Assembly (NCBI GenBank): GCA_001692895.1
Contig: KV748195.1
Location: 2,170,001-2,234,000, forward strand
DNA length: 64,000 bases
DNA from: Cenococcum geophilum 1.58
Taxonomy: Eukaryota > Ascomycota > Dothideomycetes > Gloniales > Gloniaceae
Reading direction: 5' to 3'
Shown: in pieces, positions 11,490 through 23,089 of the stretch
Layout: each line of letters begins with the position of its first letter
Numbering within the stretch: the first letter of the stretch is position 1
The notes under the pieces: generated by a model
Database searches by the model: none
What the model was told of the DNA's origin: nothing
Seen by the model: the letters and a program-made list of their open reading frames with translations, nothing else
Program-made: the position numbers and the translations under genes

Positions 11490-12300
11490 ACGCCTGATGT
11501 GAGAGTAAGGTTGGTATACTAAGGATAGGGTAAGAGATAGGGGTAATGAGAAGAAGGTTGCCGTCTATTATAGGAAGGAGTTTACGCATACGCGTTAAGT
11601 TTTAAAAGAGCATAACATAATGCGGTATTAAGTAGGTTACCCTTTAGGTACCTAGTAGATAGGTAACTAACGGTTGCCGTAGTAAGGTCTTAGTGGTTCT
11701 GGACTATACTAGCTAGCTAACGTCTCTATTTATTCTAGGCTTAAGCGTGTCTTTATTAACTATAAGCTTACGCCGCAAGAGCTTTGTTGGTATTGGTTTA
11801 AACCTAATATTGGTGTTAAACGTTTAAGAGTCTTTGCTTTAGCTATACCTTATCGTCCTACCCCTATTTTTATACCTACTCGTACACCTACTAAGGCATC
11901 TAGATCCCATTTTCGTTAGCCATTACTTAGTGGCCTGATGGATACTGATCCTACTCCTGATAATGATGGGGCGTAGTGGCTTTTCAGATTAGGCATTTAT
12001 GGTTTAGACTTTTAGGATTCGTTCTTATACATAGTAGCAATTAAGGACCTTAATTAGGTGCTTGGGAAGGCCTTAGAAGGCTTTTAAAAAGGGCTTAGGA
12101 GCCCTAGGAATAATGTTCCTGGTATAGATTAATGAATGGGAATGCAATTCTAGCAAAATGCCCTATTAACTCTATGCTATATACGTGAAAAGGCTAAGGA
12201 CCTGTCCTACCTTAGGCTATATAGCCCTAATCCTTATAGTTTCCGGAGCTTGTCTATTCTATATTCGATTTAACCTATTTACTCTTTTCGCGAGTTTTCT
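11490..12300 (+). pseudogene. Coding-like trace on the strand opposite to pol, unknown function
   Basis: A plus-strand frame running through about 11490-12300 is protein-like. It includes a stretch of about 65 codons without a stop (about 11695-11920) and segments such as REKAKDLSYLRLY near 12190. Interruptions are TAG/TAA, plus one TGA that could come from TGG. It lies between the Gypsy-D chromodomain and the minus-strand trace at 10190-11290, in divergent orientation to that trace. I recognise no domain. Possibilities are an antisense ORF of the retroelement, a captured gene, or chance. The minus-strand 106-codon open frame at 11269-11589 is leucine-rich and looks like an antisense shadow. 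Confidence 0.35.
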
Positions 12301-15300
12301 TTATAGGTTGCGATAACACTATAGTATTAGAGTGCTTTCTATAATTTGCAGATTATAGACCTTGGTCCTAATATTCTTTTAGAATATCTTCGTAATAATT
12401 AAGGTGATCCTCTGGTTCCCATATAGAGTCCTTAATAGGCTAGCCTAGCCATTTAACTTTAAATTAAAGCTTATTCTTAACAGACTTATAGCATAGTATA
12501 GCTTTAACCTTATACCACTCGCCTACTACCTTAGGGTGTTTAATTGGGCCTAGACGGAAGTTCTTTTCTAGCGGTAGTCTATGCTATAGCTCCAGTAGGT
12601 TTATATAAAACACTAAATACATACGGGCTATAGATAGGGGTAGCTAGAGACAATAGGCTAGCTTACCAATTCGTTCTTTAACTTAGAAGGGACCTAGGTA
12701 TCTTATATTAAGCTTCTTTAATAGTTAACAGGTTTTAATATTCGTTAAACATAATAGAACCTTATTGCCTACTCCGAAATACTTATCCTAGTGCTTACGG
12801 TTATACTAAAGTCTCTACTACTCTTAGGTATCTTGTAGGCTCTGCTTCGCATACTTCTATTACTCCTCCCATTTCTAAAAATATCCTTATACTCTCTAGT
12901 AGATGTCCTTAGACTTTCCAGTAGGATCCTATAACTGATTATACGGCTTTAGCTAGTAATTATTAGGTATACTATTAAACCCAAATAGTTAAACACTATA
13001 GGCAATCTGGATTGGTGCATACTTATATAATATATATTACTTTAAATTATAAGCGTACTCCGTATACGGAAGTAGCTCGCACTAGTTATCTTACTAGTAG
13101 TTTAAATACATCTATAGGTAAGACTCCAGTTCCTAGTTCTAGCGTTTTATTTGCCTATCCGTCTGTAGGTGAAAAGCTGTACTATAATAGTGGTCTATCT
13201 TTAAATAGAAGTATAGATCCGACTAGTACTAGCTTGTAAAGACGCTGCCCCTATTAGTAATAATAGAGTGCGGCTAATTTACTTTAAGAAAGCATTTCTC
13301 CTTAATTAGGTTAGTGAGCTTTTATATATTAATTGTCTTATTAACGGGAAGGTATTAGACGTACTTTAAAAACCTATTAATAAGTATAAGNACCNAATTN
13401 TATATTTATNCTTAGCTATCTTTAGATNGNGGGAGATCNNTAATAAAGTCTATGGCGTAATATTACTATAGCTTACTAGCGGGGGGAACTAATTTAAGTA
13501 NACCCTATNGCTTGTGCCTNNNGATCTTATATACTTAACACTTCTTATAATAGCTAATATACTCCTTTGCTTCCTGATTAAGCCTTAGCCAATAGTATTT
13601 GCGCTAAAGTAATTCTACTGTCTTTGCTTGACCATAGTGGCCGCTTAGGGGATTATTGTAATTCTTTATAAGAATCTTCTGTTATAGATTTGCTTTTTAT
13701 AGTACCCAAACCTTACTACCTTTACGTAGTAGGCCCATTGGGTCTAGTTCCTAATAGTAGCGCCTAGTAGCTTTCTTTTTATTACGTTTCCGGTCTACTT
13801 CCGCATTAAGAATAGTATAGGAAGTATCCCTCCGTTGCACCTTATGGATAAAATCCGTTAACCCTTTGGATGGTTTCTGGGTAAAAGCTGTTTTGTCCTA
13901 TACTACTCTAAGTACAAGACTAGATGGTACCATAGATTTTACAACTCTTTAATACGCGTGCGTTAGGAAGGCCACTATAAGGTTAAAGTCCTTTAGTTAT
14001 TATAGGGCTCTGAGTTCTAATTGCTCTATAGCTTCGCTATTAGTTTAAGGGGATAGCTTAGTAATTAGGGATAGTGTATTACTAGGTTCTAAGAATGTAT
14101 TAGGGACGTCCTATCTAGGTATATTTAGACCCTTATCGGTAACGGACCGGGTACTAGCCAGAACGTTAGTAGAAACTAATAGGGCTTATACCGCCTAAGA
14201 CTTAGTATATAAAGCTATAGGTACTTAAGCATTCTATACCTAGAGCTTGTTCTATAATATAGGGAGTAAGATATCTATTATCTGTTTTCCTTCTCCCGTT
14301 TTAAAGCCTTTGGTATAGTCTAGCCGTTATAACGGTTTATTAGCAGGGTTATTTTCCCCTAGCTTATATTTAATCTTAAAATTAAATCGCGCGAGCTCCT
14401 CTGCCTATCTAGCTTATTAAGGTATAAGCTTCTTCGTAGTTATAAAGTAGCGTAGATTATAGTGATCTAAGAGTATATAAGTGGTATAGCTCGCGTGCTC
14501 AAGGTAATATCGCCACTATTTAAAGTAGTTAACTATAGCCAGCAGTTCCTTATTGTGGGTATAATACCTAACTTTAGGTCTTTGGAATTTTCTACTATAA
14601 AATGCTACTGGTCTCTAATGGAGCTAGGTAGCGTTTAGATGCCTATTAGATTATAACAGGATACTAGTAAGGGCAAAATTTAATATATTAGTTATCATTA
14701 TTAATGGCTAATCTAGGTTGAAATGCCGTAGTAATAAAGCTTCCGTAAACTTTACGCGAAGTTTCTAAAAGGCCTCCTAAACCTTTCCGGGCCATAACTA
14801 TAGCTTATACTATTTAGTTAGTCCCTTTTTAGTTTTCTTTCTTGCCGCCTTTAAGCTTTTTGCTCCTTAGGTTAGGTCTTAAAAAGCTTCCGTAATATAG
14901 TTAAATAGGTATTAGGCAACGTCCGAGTAGTTATAAATAAAGCGCCTATAGAAATTGGCAAAGCCTAGGAATACTTAAATATCCTAGTAGCTCTCTAGCT
15001 CCGGCCACTTCTAGATTATCTGTACCCGTACTAGGTCCATAACTACACCTATAAGCGTTACAATATAACCTAGGAACTTAACCTGCTTAGTGTTAAAGAT
15101 ATACTTTAACGCTTTGGCGTAGAGGCCCTAATTATCCAAACGTTCCAGCACTTCGCGGACGTATTACTCGTGTTAATCCTTATCTTCTAAGTAAATTAAG
15201 ATATTATCTAAATAAATAACGCATGTGCGGTTAACTAGTCCCCCTAAGGCTTTATAAATATACGATTAGAATGTCGCAGGCGTATTAGCTAGCCTAAAAG

Positions 15301-16700
15301 GCATTACTAGATACTTAAAGTGGCCGTATTAGGTCTTAAAAGCGGTCTTTTACTTATCCCCTTCTTTAATACGGAGCCTATAATAGGCGTCTTATAGATC
15401 CAACTTCGTAAAGATCTTCGCCCTAGATAGTTAATCTAGCATTTCACTAACTAGTAGTAGTAGGTAACGGTTCTTAATTGTAATCTTATTAAGACCGCGA
15501 TAGTCTACGTATAGCCTTATAGTTCTATCTGGTTTTAGGATAAAAAGGATTAGTGCGCCTAACGGCGACTTACTAGGCCGGATCTATCCCTTTTCTAATA
15601 AGCTATTAAGATACTTTTATAGGATCTTAAGCTCTTTGCGCGAGAGGTTATAGATAAAAAGGTTTAGCGGTTATTTGCCTTCTTCTAGATTAATTATATA
15701 ATTATACTCCGAGTTCTACGGTAGGACTTTAGCTCTCCTGCCTAAAAATACCCTTAGTAAGTCCCTTAGGCCTGCTAGAATATTTGACAAATTGGGGTCG
15801 CGTTTATCCTCCGCGTTATTATTAGGTAGGTCCCGGAGCTCCCTTAGGATACTTATAGGCAGCATTATACGCTATAGTGGTTGCTTATATATAGTTACCA
15901 CCGTATATTAAACCGTTTTATGCGGTAGCCAATAGAGGGTAGGGAACTCCTTAACGTAGCGTTTAAGGTGCCGTAGTATACTCTCCGTATATTACTTAAG
16001 CTAAAGTAACCTATAGCGGTTAAAGTATCTTATAAGATCCTTAAGATCGCCGCCTCCCTATAATATCTTCGCGACCTATCCGGCAGTTCCCTATAGGGTC
16101 TCCATTATAAAGGGGTTATCACCTATATTAAGCTTTATACCCATCTTACTATCAAACAAGGGTTAAATTTAATACTTCTTTAGGTGTAAAGCGTACACTG
16201 TTTCGCCTAGGGCTACATTCTCTAGGATGTCCTTTAGGCTTATTAGTAATATACGCCCTTCCGAATCTTTATCGTTCCACTATTTAAAGGCTCCTATCTT
16301 AAAGCGTATCTTAAGATCTACTTCCGTAAGCTAAGGGTATCTAAGGATAAGGTTATAACCTACAAAGTTAGCCGCCTAGAAGGGTTGCGGGCCAACCGCC
16401 TTAATGCGGTTATGTATATTAGCTACTAACACTATAAGCTTATAGGCACTATATAGCTTAATCTAATACTTATCTAGAAAGCCTATAATAGGTTTCCGCC
16501 ACCTTTATAATAGGATAAGTTTATGCTCTTTTACCAAATTATATTATATAAGATTGATTTCGGCGCCGCTATTATATAGTGCTTGGAACTATTATACCTT
16601 ACCCATAGGGAGTATTATTTCTAGCTTAATAGTAATACGGAGAGTCTCTCCTTCCGTATCTTGCCCTAGTTATAGCTAGAAAAGGTCCGTAACTAGGGCT
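12300..16700 (-). pseudogene. Gypsy-D pol: protease, RT, RNase H, integrase, chromodomain
   Basis: Minus-strand Ty3/Gypsy polyprotein. The palm motif at 15203-15214 reads YLDN. RT spans roughly 15600-14900, RNase H about 14700-14400, integrase about 13950-12600, and the chromodomain about 12480-12380, with the K.KW and WEPEDHL signatures visible. Protease should lie near 16300. Stops at Gln/Trp codons inactivate it. Ambiguous bases cluster at 13391-13521. The plus-strand open frame at 13012-13239 is an antisense shadow. The chromodomain end overlaps the edge of the plus-strand trace described at 11490-12300. Confidence 0.8.
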
Positions 16701-18457
16701 TTTCTTTTTTTAGATCGTTAGTACGGTTATTACCCTACTTATTTTTCCAATAAGATCTACCTCCGGAGTTTTCTCTTAACTTCTTAGAGTGTTTCTGTAA
16801 AGGTGCCAGACGGGTATTAGGTTGGCCCCAAGAGTCTTTCCCGTTATTTAAGGTTTCTAACTTTAACCCTTCTAAAGTTCTCTTTAAGAACGGCTTCTTT
16901 AAAGGTTAGGTCTGCCCTATATTACTACTAAAGTGCCTACGCTTTTAGTAACCCCCCGGCTTTCTATTAAAAGAGGTCTAGTTCCTTACCGCGTCTTTAG
17001 CGTTCAGAACTACTTGTTCAAAATCCATATATATAGTGATTCGCGATAGGGCTCCCATGCGCTTTATTTTGTCATAAATTGCTAGCTTAATTCTAGCCCA
17101 GATAAACCCGATCTTTTTCTTCTTACGGATACTACCGTCCTTATTTTTAAAGGGCTCTAAATCTATCTATTAAGCATAAATTTCCATAAAGTTTATAAAC
17201 TAGCGGAAGTTATAGCGGTCTAGCTATATCCCATTCTAGAATAGCTCTATATTATTATATTATATAATATACGGATCTTAAGTCCATTTCTTTAGGAAGG
17301 TTTGCAGCTATAGCTATATAGTAATTTACTCTTTATTAAGCTAATTAAGTGCGATCTGGTTTAACAATCGGTCTTTAATCTTGCTAATAATCCAGCGTAT
17401 ACGCTCTTTAGTATTATCTTATATTATTAGCATCTTAAAGAAGTTGTCTACCTTACGAACCTAATCGTCTAACTATTAGGCGTTAGGTCTGTAGCGGAGT
17501 TCTAAACTATTAAAGGCCTTAGCTAGTCAGTCTATATCCTTTTTCCGTTTATAGCGTAGATAACTCTCTAAGTCTTCTATACCTCCTTAGGTAGGTACTA
17601 GGTAGCTCCTAAGAAGCCCTTAACCTTAACTAGGTTATAAAAGAATTTACCTAGCTTAGATTAGACCCTACTAGATCTGGATTTGCCCTTAAAGGGTTCT
17701 AATATATTTATTAGTAGCTTCCTCCTGTATGGCTTCTAAGAGCCTTGCGACAGCTTCCCAATATCCGTCTTAAAGGAGATTGGTATAGGGCTTTTAACCT
17801 TCCGAACTTGGGCCTAGGGAGGCTCCTACTACAGAGGTAGTATTAGTACTAGTAGCTAGTATAGGCTTCCCAACGAGGCTTAGGTCCTAAGTTAGTAATT
17901 AGCTTAGATTACCTAAAGGGGTAGGCCCGCTTAGCTCGTAAGCAGTTTATACACCACTACTATGCTAATTATAGGCCGGTGGTCTTCCGGGAGGGTTCTA
18001 GTTAGTTCCCTAGTTAGACGCGTTAGTATATTCCTTTAGCATTTCTGGCTTAAGGGAAGATCTTAAAGTTGCCTCTAGCGCTTAATCTTCTAATTGGCCT
18101 GGGTAGGGCTAGAGGGGTTCCAGTTGCTTTTTAGCAGCGTTGCGACCGTTATAGAGGGTGTTTGCGTTTTCCTTAGTGGTGACCATAGGTGTGCAAAAGT
18201 CTTCGAGCTTCTAGAGCATCTGGGTATTAGGGCTTATTCGGCCGTCTTGCCCAAAGGGTTATATTATCGCAATCTCTCACTATTGGAGGGACCTTCCTAC
18301 CTTTACGCGACGGCTTTCTATAAGGTATCCGTAGAGTTTCCATTTAGGTTATCGCGAGATTTTAAGGGAGGATAGTAGTTATTAACAAAAGATATAAATA
18401 AATAATCTGGTCCTTAAAGCCAACTACCCTTCTAAAAAAGAGTAGGAAGGATTTAAA
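16701..18457 (-). pseudogene. Gypsy-D gag and 5' leader
   Basis: The position between the 5' LTR and protease requires gag here. Reading frames are badly broken and I could not find a convincing zinc knuckle. Part of the region (about 18090-18370) has near-normal base composition and an open plus-strand frame of 93 codons, which I read as a shadow. The putative primer-binding site is at about 18449-18454, close to the LTR: the plus strand reads AAGGATT at 18447-18453, complementary to AATCCTT at 18528-18534 in the LTR. Confidence 0.5.
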
Positions 18458-18672
18458 TGTGAGGGGATCTTGTAGACAGGGGGCTATAAGGACACGATTG
18501 GAATAGGATAGATGGGTAAGAGAGACGAATCCTTAAGGAGGTAAGGCCTCTAGGATTGTGGAGACTATATACTACGGGCACGTGCCTCTAGTATATAACC
18601 GGCGACCATCCAAGGGGCGTCTAGGGGTTGTTCTAAGGGCAACCCAAGGTGTCCGCAATAATATCCCTTACA
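18458..18672 (-). repeat. Gypsy-D 5' LTR (215 bp)
   Basis: Same length and termini as 9766-9980 but more RIPped, for example CTCTAGTATATAACC where the partner has CTCCGGCACGTGACC. It is followed by the target duplicate GTAGC (18673-18677). Confidence 0.9.
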
Positions 18673-18677
18673 GTAGC

Positions 18678-20171
18678 CTTAGATAAATTATTAGTAGAAG
18701 TTCGCGAAGCTAAGAAATTATTATAGTTCTTTAATTAATATCGAGTTCTTTTATTTCTATAAGGCCTATACCTTCTTAGGGTTTATAGTTATACTATTAG
18801 TCGAGATAATTAAGCCAAGGTATTTTGTTTTAGTAGAGTAAAACTTAAACTTATTAATATTAATCTAAAGTCCAGTATTACTAAGTCTTTAGATAACTTT
18901 ATTTATATACTTAGTATACTCGGCGCGTATTTTAGCAAAGATAAGGATATTATTAAGATAGGTAGTATAGTAGTTATTAAAGGCGTTATATAAAATATAA
19001 TTAATATAGTTTTAAAATATAGTAAGTATATTATAGAGGCTAAATAATATAACTAGTATCTTATAAAGTCTAAACTAGGTAATAAATGCTGTAAGCTACT
19101 TATAGCCCTTTATAATCCGGATCTGGTTAAACGTAGTAATTATATTAAGTTTAGTAAAGTACTTAGCACTATAAAGTGCGTTAAGTGTCTTATAAATTAG
19201 TAGCAGTAGGTACCAATTCTTAATAGTAACTATATTTAGGCCTTAGTAGTTATAGTAGATTTATATACCACCACTAGGCTTAATAGTATGGTGGGGTAAA
19301 ATAGGCCACTACTTAGTGGCTTGGCATTTTCCTGTATATATTAAGCCTTCGGCTTCTCTCCTTCTCTCTATCACGACCTACTAGAAGATATTCTTTCCTT
19401 TCTTCCTACTAACTGCTTTCCTACTAATTGATTACGACCGACCGACCGACCGACCGACAGACAGACAGCACTGTGACTTTCCTATTTAAGAGTGGTCGTA
19501 CCCTCCCACAGTAGTAAGGAGGAGTAATATAGTAGCTAGTAAGGTTGATTCGCAGATAAAACCCTTATTTAGTATCTTATTAATCTATTTCTTTATACAC
19601 CAAAGTTTAGTAGGTAAGAGTGGTCTATTTTTATAATATAGGGCCTAGTTTTTAGGGATAATCTTAATTTTATGGTCCTATGGTTAGTAAGGGGGCAGCT
19701 TATCTACGTTTTTAGGGAAGAAGTGCTTAATATATTTACGAAACTCCTTTAGTAGGTATTATTAAATATCTTTGTGGGTTAATCCTAGTTTACCTTTTAG
19801 GAATTTTTTAATATTAGTATTAACTATCTTCTGGCGTAGAAGCTTAGGCTTAGTTTTTAGATTTATTTTAAGAAAGTTATAGAAATAGGGGGGTAGTACT
19901 TTATAGGCTTTCTTTATTATATAGTCGCCTTCTACTAGCTAGTAGAAAGACCTTTTTAATAGGTTTAGTACTTCTATTAGGCCTATAGGCAGCTTCTTAA
20001 GCAGCTATTAGTGCTCTTCTTATTTAACTAGTTTTACTAGCTCCGCTATATAAATCCTTATTACTATTATATCTTTTTATTTATAAAACTAGGTAAAATT
20101 AATGGTATAAGCGTATTTAATATTGTCTAGGTTAGGGCGTGTCTAGTTCTTTAGTGCTACGGCTAGGCTAA
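18678..20171 (-). pseudogene. Gypsy-C pol relic: reverse transcriptase and upstream linker
   Basis: Continuation of Gypsy-C beyond Gypsy-D. On the minus strand, RT runs from about 19560 to 18680, with the palm motif at 18949-18960 reading YLNN. Upstream (about 19560-20166) is the segment before RT, with the LPP...DHKI context typical of Ty3/Gypsy. The RT is split by the solo-LTR-like repeat at 19287-19510. At 20167-20171 (GCTAA) the element is cut by Gypsy-B d. Beyond that insertion only about 45 bp could still belong to Gypsy-C, so its gag and 5' LTR are missing. Confidence 0.75.
19287..19510. mobile_element. Solo-LTR-like repeat, copy 1 (224 bp)
   Basis: Starts TATGGTGGGG (TG to TA) and ends CGTACCCTCCCACA. 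It is flanked by ATAG (19283-19286) and GTAG (19511-19514), a 4-bp duplication with one RIP-type change. It contains GCCTTCGGCTT and a (CCGA)n(CAGA)n microsatellite at about 19434-19468. A second copy lies at 51012-51263. TG...CA termini suggest a solo LTR, but the ends are also weakly inverted, so a small DNA element is possible. Confidence 0.6.
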
Positions 20172-20364
20172 TGTTATGGGACGGGGGCAGTGGCTATAAA
20201 GCGTATGTATTTAAGGAGTCTACAAGACGTTACACAATCGATCGTAAGGGTCGAGGGCGTAAGGAGGTAATATACCTACGCGTAGCTGATATAAGCTATA
20301 CGCGAGGTGTACGTAAGAGCATAGGGCTCTCCTATAGAGGCCCCTGCGGTAGGATTCCGTAATA
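20172..20364 (-). repeat. Gypsy-B d 3' LTR (193 bp)
   Basis: TGTTATGGGACGGGGG...GATTCCGTAATA, followed by CTACCCCCCC, the polypurine tract read from the other strand. The open plus-strand frame of 63 codons through it is a shadow. Confidence 0.9.
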
Positions 20365-21062
20365 CTACCCCCCCTCTTATAGAGGCGGAGCTCCGGTGAC
20401 GCTGTGGTTACTATATATATATAAAAGGGACACTTAAGGTATAGAAAAGAAGAAAAGGGGGGTATTACTAAAGGCTTAAAACAACGTTATATAATAGGGC
20501 TTGGCATCTAAGAATCCGACTAATTAGATAACTTTAACCGCCGGTTAAAGTTCCTAAATATCTTAACAATATTCCGGTTATATAATCGCACTTTACCGCA
20601 ATCTAACGGTAATCTAACGGTAATTTACCCTTACGTGGTAATGTATAACGGTTTAACTCTATAAGGGCTCCTATAAAGGATTAGGTATAAAGTCTCTACT
20701 TAGGCCCAGTTTCTATAGGTTTATATAGTAAAAGTCGCTAATTAAATCCTTTATATTTTTAATGTCTTCCTATAGTTGCCATTTTGGCTAATTTATATTA
20801 AATCCTATGTATATAGCTCTGTAGTAGAGCCGTCGTCCTCTACCTTTGCTAAAGTATTTAGACTTAATAATTCGTTTAACGGTCCACTCCTTATGGTTCT
20901 CGTCTTTATTCTCGTCTTAGATTAGTACTAGTAAGGGTTTAAGCTATATCTGCCCCGGTAAGGGGTTAGGCTAATAGAGGTGTAGTAGCTATGGGTAAAA
21001 TACGGGCTATATTCCGCGGGTGGCTAGGGTAAGTAGGAGTTCTAGCTTATATACGGCTCCCC
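20365..21062 (-). pseudogene. Gypsy-B d 3' end: untranslated region and C-terminal pol
   Basis: Non-coding 3' region with the 23-bp palindrome at 20530-20552, then the chromodomain-like C-terminal end of pol (about 20700-21000, minus strand). It is cut at 21062 by Gypsy-B c. The sequence continues at 27425 and matches the uninterrupted copies at 40740 and 57180. Confidence 0.75.
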
Positions 21063-21255
21063 TGTCACGGAACCCCACCATAGGGGCCTCTATAGGAGAG
21101 CCCCGTGCTCTTACATACACCTCGCGTACAGCTTATGTTAGCTACGCGTAGGTATATTACCTCCTTACGCCCTTAACCCTTACGATCAATCGCGTAACGT
21201 CTTGTAGACTCCTTAAATATATACACTTTATAGCCACTACCCCCGTCCCATAACA
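21063..21255 (+). repeat. Gypsy-B c 5' LTR (193 bp)
   Basis: Begins TGTCACGGAACCCC and ends CCCATAACA. It contains GCGTAACGT (21192-21200), complementary to the primer-binding site just downstream. Confidence 0.9.
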
Positions 21256-21257
21256 TT

Positions 21258-21266
21258 ACGTTACGC
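21258..21266 (+). promoter_or_regulatory. Putative self-priming primer-binding site of Gypsy-B c
   Basis: ACGTTACGC starts 2 nt after the LTR and is the exact reverse complement of 21192-21200 in the LTR. There is no TGG as expected for a tRNA-primed site. In copy b the same pair is ACGTTGCGC/GCGCAACGT (62447-62455 and 62513-62521, minus strand), so the pairing is kept. Confidence 0.65.
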
Positions 21267-21399
21267 CTTTTTTACTACTAACGCTTAGCCTATAACCAAT
21301 TCTATATCTCTATAATACTGCAGGCGCTGCCAAAAGCAGCGTATCTATAAATTACCTTACTTTATACTTTTAAGGAACCTATAATAGTAAGACAATATC

Positions 21400-22920
21400 T
21401 CTTACTAGCTACTATACTAAACCTAAAGAATAACCTAACATTTATACCTAACCTACGACGCCAACTAACCCTAGGAGAACCTAATTTATTAGCCCTAGCC
21501 TTAACCCCTAAGGAGACGCACACTAATAATATTTTATCTTTTATTAACTATATAACTACGGATAAGTAAACGGAAGGGCTACTACCTATTAAAATCAAAA
21601 TATAAGACGCTAAGATGTTTATAAAAATGGTAGCATAAGACCCTAATAAATACTACCGCCTTCTATAAAACTATTACCTAAAGCTTATACGAGCTAAGAT
21701 GCGTACTGCCTAAAATTGCGATATTATCTAAGACCTATAAGCTTATAAGGCGCTCGCTAATAATATATATTAAGAAACCAAAGATAACCTCCACGTGTCT
21801 AAACGCGACGTCCAACAGTTAAAGAAGGCTGAGATTGCACTAATTACGACAGTTACTAAAAGAGAAGGTATAATTAAATACCTATAATCTTAGCTTAATA
21901 AGCATATTCGTAACAACGCTAGATACCTCTTTACTATATATAACGCCACCTAAGTCTCTACGCCCCTAGTAACTTTACCTACTTAACGCTTAATAGAGGG
22001 CTAGCGCTAAGCAGCTTTACCTAATAGGAACCCCTACCAAAGCAGTAATAAAAGCCATAATAATTGGACCTAAACTGCTACCGTAGGGTCTAATGTACGC
22101 TACTCTAATTCCCTAGTCTTTTAGGAAGACTATAAGGAATATAGCTACTAGAAGATATAAATCCGCGAGAAACTAACTTAAAGCGCCTGTCTTTTTCCTA
22201 TAGAAGATATTAAGATCGGCTACATTATTGGGCGAATAAAGGGTATACTATTTAATAGACTCTTCGCCTAATAGGAGACTAGTAGCCCCTAGAAGTAGTA
22301 GTCCTACTAAGAAGTCCTTAATAATCTTAATTTAATATATTATAACTACAACCTACTAGCTACTAACTAAGCTAGACTACGTGCCCTAAAGATAAGCCCT
22401 ATTAAATTATTCGACGAATTTTATATTAAATTCTAGAAATATACCGGAGCCCTTATCTAAGATAATACTAAAGACTAAAAGGACCTCCTTAAAAAAGTTA
22501 CTTATTGCCTTAGTTACATAGCCGCCAGCTATAACTATAACAATATTTATAATATAGTAGTAGCTCTATAGAAGATTAAACAATAACTAAATTAGATTAC
22601 TACTACTAACCCTTACCTAAAGATCTCTCTATAGAAGCTCCCTAGGCCTACTAAACCCATATATACTAAGCCACTAACGCCTACTACCTTAAGTACTACT
22701 AGAACTAATATTAATTTCTTTATACTAACTTTCCTATAGAAACTCCTAAATAGAGAGCGCGAGCTACTCTAAAAACTAGGACGCTGCTATAGATACCATT
22801 AAAAAGGCTATTATTATAATAACCTAAACTGCCTAATAGCTAGGTTTAGTAGCTACCGCCTAATACCTAACTTAATACCCTAAATACTAAATATATCGCT
22901 ATGCGCTACTACTATATAAG
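21400..22920 (+). pseudogene. Gypsy-B c gag
   Basis: Frame starting near 21390 with the NLRRQL segment that is also open in copy a (52677-52859). A charged, coiled-coil-like part follows at about 21780-21900 (KRDVQQLKKAE). Near 22785-22830 is a nucleocapsid zinc knuckle of the CCHC type, CYRCH..KGYYYNN..C, in which the His position now reads Tyr (CAC/CAT to TAC/TAT). Gag would package the RNA into virus-like particles. Many TAA/TAG codons at Gln positions break it. Confidence 0.75.
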
Positions 22921-23089
22921 ATAAAGACGTAATAATAGTAGTAGAGTTAAATATGGAAACGGAAAACGCTAAGTCCTAGCCCTAAGTTATAGGTTAGGAC
23001 GCCCTAATAACGGAGGGATCTATATATTAGCTTACTTAATAAATAACTCTATAAAGATAAATAAATGGAAATAGATAGTTTTACCTATA

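Larger units (their letters stand above)
9766..18672 (-). mobile_element. Gypsy-D, full-length LTR retrotransposon (8,907 bp), RIP-degraded
   Basis: Bounded by two 215-bp LTRs (TGTGAGGGG...CCCTTACA) and a perfect 5-bp duplication GTAGC. A C-run at 9984-9992 next to the left LTR is the polypurine tract of a minus-strand element. From right to left the interior holds leader and gag, protease, RT, RNase H, integrase and a chromodomain ending near 12380, so it is a chromovirus-type Ty3/Gypsy. The element is unusually long because another ~2.4 kb lies between the chromodomain and the 3' LTR. It is inserted in Gypsy-C. Confidence 0.9.

Noticed and set aside
11269..11589. 106-codon minus-strand open frame as a gene
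   Set aside because: Very rich in Leu/Ile and aligned antisense to frames full of TAA/TAG. In RIPped DNA, TTA and CTA codons opposite stop codons give such shadows.
13012..13239. 75-codon plus-strand open frame
   Set aside because: Antisense to the integrase region of Gypsy-D; Ser/Thr/Leu-rich shadow.
18094..18375. 93-codon plus-strand open frame
   Set aside because: Lies opposite the gag/leader region of Gypsy-D, has no recognisable motif, and the normal base composition there alone explains the open frame.
20171..20362. 63-codon frame, and the similar frame at 39974-40174
   Set aside because: Both lie in or across Gypsy-B LTRs; LTRs do not encode protein and the frames are not kept in the other copies.
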